The position numbers and the translations under genes are program-made. DNA of 64,000 bases from Deinandra increscens subsp. villosa (Eukaryota; Streptophyta; Magnoliopsida; Asterales; Asteraceae). Below are positions 22,672 through 32,340 of this stretch, piece by piece. Location: contig JBCNJP010000008.1 in the NCBI GenBank assembly GCA_039602395.1, forward strand, positions 22,709,817 to 22,773,816. Reading direction: 5' to 3'. Numbering within the stretch: the stretch's first letter is position 1; every line of letters begins with the position of its first letter. Below the pieces are notes generated by a model. It was not told the DNA's origin and ran no database searches. It saw nothing but the letters and a program-made list of their open reading frames with translations.

Positions 22672-23423
22672 TTGTTCTTCATTTTTTAAAGTTTTTCTCA
22701 AAATGGAGAAAATCTCATATGAGTTGTCGATTTTGGATGGATTTGCTTGTTGTTTGAGTTGATTATTGGTAGAAATCACTCAATAAACTCAATGCCATAC
22801 TCAGATTTCTAAAAATCTCAAGCAATATGGTCCGATTTTCAGATTTTAGCCTTGAACATCGACTTTTTATCAAGTCCTGTTCTTGATAAAAATTTTCAAT
22901 CTTGTTTTTCTGTTGATTATCTGTTAAAATTGATACATGGCAAGTGTTAGACTACTAAAACCAAAACTATAGCCACTGATTTCTCAAAAAAACATCAAGT
23001 ATTGAAGATTTTAGAGGCTAAAAGTGGTGATTTGTGGTGTTCTTCACATAAAATCACTATTCCATTGATTTAGGTCATTTAGAGTGATTTTTGGAGTTCA
23101 TGACAGTTGAGCAATGTATTCCTACATGAATTTCGAAACTATTCATGATCTTAAACATTGATTTTATCAATATTGATTTTTGAGTTTGAATTTGCTCAAG
23201 AACAAGCTGTTCAAAATTTTGGCTAAGTCTGAAAATTTGACTTTTCAAATATTTTACTTAAATCTCATTTACTAATGACTAATGATGTTTAATATTGTTG
23301 GTTTTGTAGGATTTGGGTATTTTCAAGAAATTTACTACTTTGCAAGCAAGTGAACCGATTACGACTCGTTTGACCCGTTCGCTTACTTTGTCTTGAAATT
23401 GACAAGTGTTGATCATTTTCAAC
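22672..23423 (+). other. Sirevirus 5' leader
   Basis: About 750 bp with no long open frame, rich in AAATTTC and TTTTTGA words. It ends at the Gag ATG. Confidence 0.7.
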
Positions 23424-26400
23424 ATGTCGGATCACTTCACTCCTGCCACTCAAGGCAACGATAGGCCTCCTAAACTCATGGGGGCAAGTGACTTCGATGA
23501 TTGGAAGGCGAAATTCATGTCTTACCTGGAATTTGTTGACTTTGACCTGTTGACTTCTGTAGTCGAAGGTCCTGTTGTGTTTGAAGTGGAAGAGGCTACC
23601 ATTGCTGGCACTGCAGCTGCTGTTGCCGCTGGTGCTGATCCTCCACCTAAGAAGATGATTACCAAACCAAGAAACAAGTTGGATGCTGCTGAAAAGGTTC
23701 AATAAAAAACTGACATGCGTGCACTTGGCTGCATTAAGATGGCTATCAATGATGAGTTGCAATACCAATTTCATGCTGCCACATCGGCTCATGAAATATG
23801 GGAAGGATTGGAAAAGAAGTATGAGGGAAACCCGGCTACTAAGGAAAGAAGACTGGATAAGATCAAGTTGGCGTTCAACACGTTCTCTCATAAGCAAGGT
23901 GAATCGTTTGAAACACATGTTAATCGATTCTGCCGCATAACTACTGAGATGACGACAAAGAACATCCGACCTGAAAACAGTGCCATCATCAAGAAGGTCC
24001 TTCACTCCTTTCCTCAAGAGTTCGCTTCGTATGTGACTTACTTGATCGACAGTAATGATCTGTCTACTGCCGACTATATGGATATGATCGACAAGGTTCG
24101 TGAGTATGAAGTTCGAGCCGTTGAGCGTAACGGAAAGTCTCTCATGGGTGTTGTGACTGTTAGAAGTTCTTCAACTCTCCCAATGCTGCGTTCACTGCTC
24201 CTGTCACCGGTCAGACTCCAAATGTGACTTTTGTGCAACAATCTCCAACTGGTTACTTCATTCAGCAATCATTTCCTGTATCTCTACCGAACATATGTAT
24301 GGATTCCGACTTATGCAACGCTTTTCTGGCTTGCATGAATTCTCAGATGTCCGGAAGTCTTGAGTCTATGACTGTCTGTCAAGAAGACCTTGACCAAGTT
24401 TCTGCTGATGATCTTGAAGAGACCGACATTAAATGGTAAATGGCTATGATAGCTGCCCGAACTCGAAAGTTCTTCAAGAAGACTCGAAGAAAGCTTTTTC
24501 AAGCTCCCTCAAGCACCAACATCGGCTTTAACAAGTCAAAAGTGCAATGTTACAACTGTCAAGAAATGGGTCATTTTGCACGTGAATGTCCTAAGCCAAG
24601 ACGTGGAATGGGCAATCCAATTCCGGTGGAAGTAACCAAACTCATCAAAAGCAGGGTGGTGGTGTTAACCAATCTTATCAGAAGCAAGGCAGTTCGTCAT
24701 TCCAGAAGCCACATGGCACTAGCTCAAATGTCTCTCAACGAGGATCGTCATCTTCTCAACAACCACAAAGATCGGAAGAAAGCAACAAGGTGTTGGTATC
24801 GCTTGAAGACTCCAACTACAACTGGACCTCCTCATCTCAAAATCCGTCTTCTAGCCAGACAAACTATGCTCTTGTAGTGAAGGCAAATGATGGAGAGATA
24901 GATGTGTCTAACACTATTGACCCTCTCTTTCCAACTAACTTTTGCTTAATGGCTGGAATTGATGATCTGACTGAAGACAATGCTTAAGAAAATGGATCAG
25001 TTACTGAAGTGAGCTCATCTGAAGTTGAATCTGAGGCAAGTAAGAGGCTTGTAGAACTCCAACGCGAAACCATCCCTGATGAGGTAAAATATGCTTTACG
25101 TTCTGATAAATGTATTGAGGCTGTAGCTCGCTATCGCGCTTACAACCTTGAATTGGTTGGTAAGGCGAAAGAGAGTGAGAGATAAGTTGAGAAATTGAAA
25201 GAAAATGAGAAAGACTTTTTGATTAAGATCAAGTCTTTACAAGATGACATTGAGGTCATGAAGCATACGGAAACAACTCTAACTATTCAAATAACAGATC
25301 TTTTGGAAAAACTAACTTCTCTGAGGACGAGCTATGCTCAGGCTCGAGAAACCATTGATTTGTTAAAACTCAATCCGATAACTCTTGGCAACACTGTTGG
25401 CCGTGATATTTTTGCTAGACTTAAAACTAGACTTGGCTTGACAAGGGAAATTGATGATAGTGCGGCAGAGCATCCGCTTAACCATAACTATTATAGAGTT
25501 CCTGAGTTAACCAAGATTAACTCAAAGAGTCATTTAAAATTCATTAATCCTGAGTTGGTTCCAAGTGCTTCCGAAATCCAAAAGATGGAAGATCAGCTCT
25601 CTACCCACACGAGTGGATCTGATCTCCCACCAACCGATGTCGCACTTTACTTTGAGGAAGTCAATCCTGACATTTTAAAAGGTGTTGATACTAGTTTTTC
25701 GGAGACTCTGACTAAAGACACAGCTGAACATGAATTTCTTGATTTGTTGAAAACATCTGCCGTGGATGGTCAATCGTTTTTGTTTGACGACAACTACGAG
25801 ATTTTAAAACCCACTGTTGCTCCAAAACGAGCTAAGACCACACGAAGGCGAAAGCCTAGGCAGAATTCCAACAAGGGATTCACTGATCAGTCTGATGTGA
25901 ATGAGGATGAGTTCAATCGTGCATTTGCTGAAATGGCACTCAAACATGGTAAGACTGTCATGCACACACAAGCTGGTCTTGTGATCACCGATGGTAAGGT
26001 GAAGTATTTTCAAAGTGCCTCAACTGAAACTCACTCTACATCAACACCACATGCTGGGAAATCTCCTCAATCAAGCAAATCAAAAGTTGTTGTTGAATGT
26101 TCTGCTCCCACTGGAGCTGTTGACTCCAAAGTTGAAATGGTTAAGAATGTTAAACCAAAGATGAAGAGTGTTGCAAAAGTAACTGGTACAACCTCCTCTC
26201 CAACTGTTGAGTCCGCATTGATCGTGGTAGAGCCTTCTGTTCCAATAACAGAAAGTGTTAAAGCTATTGTTGTTGAAAAGAAGAAAAGAACAAGAAGAAG
26301 GAAGAAGAAGGCTGTTACTAATGATGAGAAGACTCCTGAAGCTTCATCTGTTGAACCATCATCTGTGGTTCCTGTTGCTGAATCTGATGCTTCTGTTGTT

Positions 26401-26481
26401 CAAATTGCACCATCTGTGCAAAATGTTTGTGCTATCTGTGGCAACCCTCATCATGATGCAAGTGTGTGTATCTACAACTAA
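23424..26481 (+). pseudogene. Sirevirus gag, broken
   Basis: Start at ATG 23424 (MSDHFTPATQG). The N-terminal half is a copia-type UBN2 Gag domain (KLMGASDFDDWKAKF; EIWEGLEKKYEG; SFETHVNRF), with a TAA at 23703-23705. A frameshift follows near 24160-24440. A CCHC knuckle CYNCQEMGHFARECP starts at about 24547. After a second stretch with TAA codons at 24985 and 25183 the frame runs through a coiled-coil (ENEKDFLIKIKSLQDDIEV) and a basic, Ser/Val-rich extension with KKKRTRRRKKK, ending in CAICGNPHHDASVC, a possible second metal site. Sirevirus Gags are known for this long extension. Gag would assemble the cytoplasmic particle. Confidence 0.88.
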
Positions 26482-28185
26482 GGGTACAACACCTATGGAA
26501 ATGCACCAATACCACATGTACACTACTTTGAGCAACATGCAACTGCTGGTCAGAATCCACACCTCCACTCGAGAAACTACGGTAATTGAAGTGAAGGCTT
26601 CATGGAATTGCGGGATGATTCTATGTTCCAACAGTCTTATCCCAACCAACCGTACATTCCGAGTCAAGCCTCGTATCTACCACAAGGCTTAGGGGGAAGT
26701 CTGTATTCAAGTCAGCCACACATCAGACAACCACCAAGGATGAATGCACCAAGTCTGACTCCATTTAGGTCATGGAACCCAAGGCCAAGACCCGGCTTTC
26801 TACCAAGGCCATTTCCGTCTCATAGGCCAATGAGAGCTCCAAGGCCTGCAACCACCTTCGTTCCATCTTCAGTTATTCCATCAGCTCCATCATCTTCATC
26901 CGCACCATCTTCGTCAACTGTAAAGGCATATGAAGAAGACTCAACCATATGGCACCGGCGAATGGGTCACGTCAACTTTCGGAACATGAATCGACTCGTA
27001 AGATGAAAACACGTTATTGGGCTACCGGAAAAAGAATTCGTGCATGCCGATAACTGTGTTGCGTGTTCCAAAGGAAAAAAACACAAGACGTCTCACAAGC
27101 CGGAGCCACCTGGAAGAACGACGACAATTCTTCAACAACTCCATCTTGATCTTTTCGGTCCAGTGAACATCTCGAGCTTAGGGGGAAAGTCTTACTGCCT
27201 CGTTGTTACTGACGACTACTCCAGATACTCGTGGGTGTTCTTCCTGAGAGAAAAGTCTGAGACAACTGAGATATTGAAGAATTTTGTTACTCGCATTGAA
27301 AACACCAGCAGAGAGCGGGTTCGGATAATCAGATCTGATAACGGGACGGAGTTCAAGAATCAAACATTTGACGCTTTTTGTAATTTGAAAGGAATCACTC
27401 GACAGTTCAGTTCACCGTACACACCACAACAAAATGGTGTTGCAGAACGGAAGAATAGAACCATCATTGAGTCTGCTAGAACCATGCTTGCTGATTCTAA
27501 CCTCAAACTCTCATTTTGGGCAGAAGCAGTGAACACTGCGTGCTACATTCTGAACAGAACACTCTTGGTCAAGCATGCTAACAAGACGCCGTTCAAACTG
27601 TTTTCTAAACAAAAACCTGTTTTATCAAGACTAAAACCGTTCGGATGTCCTTGTACTGTGCTTATACAGTCTGATCAGTTAGCCAAGTTTGCCCCTCGGG
27701 CAGATGAAGGTTATTTTGTTGGATACTCTATGTCCTCGGCGGCGTATCGAGTATACAACAAAAGAACTCAAGTGATCATGGAGTCGTGCAATGTTAATTT
27801 TAACGAGCACACTCGGATCCCTCGAGAACCTGATTCAGATAGCATGTATGACATTGACTCTCTTTCTTCTACTTTTAATATTGTTGATTCTGGTGTTTCA
27901 GGAAATACTATCTCAGATGCTGATGCTCGTGAGGAAGACTTTCCGACTTTTGACACTTTTGCTCATGTTTCTTCATCGATTTTGGGAACTATCTATTCAG
28001 CAGATCCTCCTGATCTAACATGGAGAAATCAGTCGAGTGATTCAGTAAATCGTTCCGGAGAATCATCTTCATCAGCAACTCCTGATGAAACAGTAATTCC
28101 AGTGCCAGATCCAGTTATTGTAGAAACAGAACCAGCACCTGTAGCAGTTCAGGGGGAAACCAACGTGGAAACTGCTCCTAAATGA
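26482..28185 (+). pseudogene. Sirevirus Gag tail and integrase, protease absent
   Basis: The same frame continues past TAA 26479-26481 and a TGA near 26588 into a Pro/Arg-rich tail (QPHIRQPPRM, FRSWNPRPRPG) and a Ser-rich stretch. It then goes straight into the GAG-pre-integrase motif WHRRMGHVNFRNMNRL, with no D-S-G aspartic protease motif in between. After TGA 27004-27006 come the zinc-binding CVACSKGKKHK and the integrase core with D in HLDLFGP, D in RSDNGTEFK and E in NGVAERKNRT. The integrase C-terminal part and an acidic, Ser-rich linker follow. Loss of protease makes this copy defective regardless of the stops. Confidence 0.88.
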
Positions 28186-28376
28186 TCATGATTATGATTA
28201 AGAAGTTGAAGCTGAAATTGAAACTGGTGAGGTCCCGGGAAATGATCTGCAAATTGGGAACCTTGAATCTACCATCGAAGACAACGTTGTTGAAGAATCA
28301 AGGGTTCATAAAAGTCATCCAACAAGCCAGATTATAGGCCCCGTAGACAAAAGGGTCACCCGAAGTCAAATAGAAC

Positions 28377-29935
28377 ATGTTAACTCGTGTCTATTTTCAT
28401 GCTTCACATCTCAAGAAGAACCAACTTCAGTTGCTGCTGCTCTCAAAGATGACACTTGGATCGAAGCCATGCAAGCAGAGTTACTTCAGTTCAAACTGCT
28501 CAATGTTTGGCATCTTGTTGAAGCTCCTAAGGGTGTTGAACCCATACCGATCAAGTGGATTTTCAGGAACAAAAGAGATGACCATGGAATAATTATAAGA
28601 AACAAAGCTCGATTAGTAGTGAAAGGGTACTTGCAAGAAGACGACGTTGATTATGACGAAGTCTATGCACCTGTCACCCGTCTAGAAGCCATTCGGATTT
28701 TCTTAGCTTATGCTGCGTCTATGGACATCACGGTTTACCAACTTGATGTCAATACTGCATTTCTTTATGGCAAGCTGGATGAGGACGTGTACGTACAGCA
28801 ACCTCCCGGGTTTGTGAACAAGTCATTTAACAAATGTTACAAACTTGACAGGGCCCTTTATGGTCTACACCAAGCCCCGAGGAAGTGGTACGAGACTTTG
28901 TCTACATATCTGCTGGAAAATGGATATAAGAGGGGTATTATTGATCAGACTCTTTTCATTTGACACGTCGGGAAGGATATGCTTTTAATTCAAGTTTACG
29001 TTGACGATATCATTTTCGGGTCTACGAACAAGAATTTGTGTCATGCATTTGAGGACTTGATGAAGAAAAAGGTTTGAAATGAGCGCCATGGGTGAATTAA
29101 CCTTTTTCCTAGGAATTCAAGTGAAACAGTCGCCAGACGGTATACTGATCAGCCAAGGGATATACGTTAAAGAAATTCTGAAGAAGTTCGGCTTTCACGA
29201 CTCTAAGGGATTCTCTACACCAGTTGAAACTCGTCACAGACTAAATACTGATGCTCAAGGGGTCTCGGTGGATGAACACTTATACCGTTTGATGATCGGG
29301 TCGTTGATGTATTTGACGGCAAGTCGTCCCGATATCATGTTTGGAGTCTGTCTCTGTTCAAGATTTCAGAGCAAACCAAAGGAATCTCATTTGACTGCGG
29401 TGAAGAGAATTTTTCGATACTTGAAGTCAAATCCCAACCGAGGGCTATGGTATCCAAAAGATTCAGCCTTTGATCTTAGAGCCTACTCAGATAGTGACTA
29501 TGCTGGTTGTCAACTCGATCGGAAGTCTACAACGGGTGGAGCTCAGTTTTTGGGAAACCGACTCGTGTCGTGGCAATGCAAGAAGCAGACTACATTGTCC
29601 ACTTCAACTGCTGAGGCGGAGTACATCGTTGTTGCATCATGCTGCTCTCAAGTTCTCTGGATCCAAAATCAATTGCTGGACTAGGGTTTGAATTTCATGA
29701 GTACTCCTATTCATATTGATAATTCTCCTGCTGTTTGTATTGTTAAAAATCCGATACAACATTCTAAGACTAAGCATATAGAGATTAGACACTATTTCAT
29801 TAGGGATTGTGCTAAGAAGAAACTAGTCACCTTAGTTCATCAGAAAATCAGTTAGCTGACCTATTCACTAAGTCTTTTGACGTGTCTAGGTTCAATTTTC
29901 TGGTTACCTCTTTAGGTATGATCAACTTTGACTAG
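28377..29935 (+). pseudogene. Sirevirus reverse transcriptase and RNase H
   Basis: The RT shows VKWIFRNK-like IKWIFRNKRDD, KARLVVKGYLQ, the first catalytic Asp in YQLDVNTAFLYG, and the active site YVDDIIFGSTN (about 28997-29029) just after a TGA at 28961-28963. A one-base shift near 29070 leads to the connection MSAMGELTFFLGIQVKQ and RNase H (AYSDSDYAGC, STTGGAQFLG, STAEAEYI). A TAG at 29682-29684 precedes HIDNSPAVCI and the HIEIRHYF motif close to the end of Pol. Many stops look like single transitions from CAA, CGA or TGG codons. All domains needed for copying are present but unreadable as one protein. Confidence 0.9.
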
Positions 29936-30399
29936 GACTAAAATTTCTTGCTCCCTAATATGTTAGTGTCATGCTCTCTAGGTTGCTTTCTTTTGTGAAT
30001 TCTCTGTGTGAATATCCTAAGTCTTGCATTCCTCTCATTAAAATCACCAAAAAGATTTTACATTTCTTGCTTGTTTTGCATTTTATCTAATTATTGATGT
30101 CTGTCTTATTTTATCTTATGTTATTGCTTTTGTTACTCTTTTGACTCACTTGAGTCTGTTCCTATGTTGTTTGACTTATTTTGGCTGAGAAAAATATTTC
30201 AGTATGTCAGTGTCTCGAGTTAAAATGATTTATGACCTAAGGAATTTCTTATTTTTGAGTTTGTCTGCCGTGCCTGCATCTGTGGAAGATAAAAAACAAA
30301 AATAGTGTCAATTCTGTAATTGTTTAGTATTTGTCTATACTGATGTGCAGTAAAAAAATAGCAGAAAATACCAAAAATAGTGAAAAAGGTAAAACCTTT
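29936..30399 (+). other. Sirevirus 3' non-coding region, first part
   Basis: No open frame. T-rich, with TTGCTTTTGTTACTC and AAAAATAG words. I see no further signal. Confidence 0.6.
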
Positions 30400-30930
30400 G
30401 GTCTGTGGTCAGACAATATGTAAGGAACATGATATGATTCTAGTCTTGTTGATCTAACCATAGGATATGATCCAATCGACCGGTAACTCTATCATTTGAT
30501 GTGTCGGTAGGCTCGACATACTTAGAAGTAGACTATTTCTGTGATTACACATTAATTTGCTTGAAAATGTGAACCTTTAAGTCTACCAGTGCAAAATTCT
30601 TTAAATTTGCCTAAGTCTGAGCTAAGTACGATATGCCAACACACACGAATATTTCTTTAGCATTAAGTCCCTGATTTCACTTATCAGCACACCATCTGTT
30701 TTGCTTACGCAAAGACCTTGGTGTCGCTTCATCCATCAATAAATCCGTGGCACATCTGCTTTGCGAAAGCGATGACCTTGTGACCACGCGATCCCATCAT
30801 CACATTCATCATTTATCCGTGACACATCTGCTTTGCGAAAGCAATGACCTTGTGTTCACGCGATCCACCATAATATCCATTCATGAAATCAGCTACTTAA
30901 CACTAAAGAAATAGGGGGAGATAATATAAG
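30400..30930 (+). promoter_or_regulatory. Sirevirus 3' palindromic module with polypurine tract
   Basis: Three units of about 65-85 bp (about 30690, 30747, 30825) share ATCTGYTTTGCG-AAGCRATGACCTT-type sequence; the core GCTTTGCGAAAGC is nearly self-complementary. A purine tract ATAGGGGGAGATAATA follows at about 30911-30926. The same module, inverted, is found in the Gag-only element at 59060-60150, including GTCGGTAGGCTC words, so it is conserved between different elements. Sireviruses are known for repeated palindromes and multiple purine tracts in this position. Confidence 0.7.
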
Positions 30931-31293
30931 TTGAAGAAATTCCATATGTACCAATTTTAAAATTCTTATGTGTGTGGGCTGTATCCGAAGTGCAAAAATG
31001 ACCCATGGTAGAATTCTGGTGACTTAAGTTGTATAAAAGGTTAATCACATCTTTCATTAATCGGACAAAACATGATAAATATGTCACGGAAATTTGTTGA
31101 AAATTACCTTGTCTGAGCTTAAGTGGATAAACAATACCGACAATCTGACTTAGGGTACCGGATCCGAAAGGTGAATTGAATTATAAGTTTTATTGATCAC
31201 GTAATTGATCGGTATGATTCTAAACATGTCTGACCACGACCATACAAAAATATGTGAATTCTCAAAGCCAATGTGCTTGAATTTCCAAGTTTG

Positions 31294-31530
31294 GTGAAAA
31301 ATTGACCAACTTGTACTAAAATTAATCTTGGTATGCGTTTGAAATTAACCAACTTGAAAGAAAATGAATTCTTGAGTTCGTGTGAAAAATTGACCAACTT
31401 GTACTAAAATTAATCTTGGTATGAGTTTGAAATTAACGAACTTGAACGAAAATGAGTTCTTGAGTTCGGGTGGAAAATTGACCCAATTCGGATAAAATTG
31501 GAAATTTTGAGTTCGGGTGGAATTTTGACC
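31294..31530 (+). repeat. Tandem repeat, 88-bp unit, ~2.5 copies
   Basis: GTGAAAAATTGACCAAC begins at 31294 and 31382, and diverged copies begin at 31470 and 31517. Units share TTGAAATTAAC and ATTCTTGAGTTCG. Non-coding. Confidence 0.85.
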
Positions 31531-31739
31531 GATAAAAGTCAAAATTAGGTACTAGGTGTGTCATCATCAAATTTGTTGAAATTAACTGGTACTTGTGTTA
31601 TAAATTCAAAATTTATCTTCCTGGTAGGTTACTGGTGGCAGGCATGCATTTTTTTGTTCTCTTTTTATGTTTTGTAGTTAAATAGTAAATTTTTATATTT
31701 TGGTAAATTTTTTGGACTTAAATAATCTTTGGTGTTTTT

Positions 31740-32335
31740 CATGAAGTCCGCTAAGAATAAATTGTTCTTAGCGAACTTGTTTTTGTTTGAGTCTTTTGTA
31801 TATGTTGAGAAGTCCGCTAAGTTGAACTTGTCCTTAGCGAACTTCTCCTATGTTTTGATAATTTTGGTTAAGTGTTTGAGAAGTCCGCTAAGAAGGATTT
31901 TACCTTAGCGAACTTCTCCACTTACATTTTAAGTTTACTAATGTTAAAACTGTTCTTAGCGAACTTGTTTATACCTTAGCGAACTTCTTTTTTACTTAGA
32001 AATTTTTTCTGTATCAAGTTCTGTTTTGGCCTTAGCGTACTTGTTTGCCTTAGTGAACTTCCTAACTTAGTGAACTTCTTTAAAGCTTAGCGTACTTGTC
32101 CTTAGCCTTAGCGAACTTCATTGAACTTAGCGAACTTCTCTTAGGCTTAGCGTACTTGTTTAGCTTTAGCGAACTTCCTGGGTAAGCGAACTTCATTAAG
32201 CTTAGCGTACTTCTCAAAGGCCTTAGCGAACTTGTTTCTCCTTTAGCGTACTTGTTTCGGTCTGCTAATACTTAGCGGACTTGGAGACAGGCTTAGCGAA
32301 CTTGTTTAAATTCAGATATTTACAAGTCCGCTAAA
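31740..32335 (+). promoter_or_regulatory. Array of TTAGCGNACTTG words upstream of a TATA box
   Basis: About 20 copies of CTTAGCG-A/T/G-ACTTG/C are spaced irregularly by 10-40 bp. In the first 180 bp each forward copy is paired with an inverted AAGTCCGCTAAG, giving potential hairpins. A TATA box (CTATATAAAGG) lies at 32343-32353, right after the last copy. The same word in about 19 copies fills the U3 of the LTR at 39390-40149, also just before a TATA box. Placement argues for promoter-proximal regulatory sites. Confidence 0.65.
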
Positions 32336-32340
32336 CCCTA

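Larger units (their letters stand above)
22046..30950 (+). mobile_element. Sirevirus-type Ty1/copia element, 5' LTR through 3' palindromic module
   Basis: Order is 5' LTR, iMet PBS, Gag with knuckle and long basic/coiled extension, integrase, RT, RNase H, then a non-coding module with repeated palindromes and a GGGGGAGATAAT purine tract. Integrase before RT is Ty1/copia; the very long Gag and the 3' palindromes are Sirevirus traits. Most breaks are single nonsense codons in an otherwise continuous frame. The protease is missing. No LTR matching 22046-22656 is found downstream in the window, so the true 3' end is unresolved; sequence up to 40149 may belong to the same element or to a second one. 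Confidence 0.85.

Noticed and set aside
23289..24017. 242-codon minus-strand frame
   Set aside because: Antisense shadow of the Sirevirus gag, which has clear domain motifs on the plus strand.
31740..32335. CRISPR-like repeat array
   Set aside because: Spacing is irregular, words are 10-13 bp and the context is a plant retroelement promoter.
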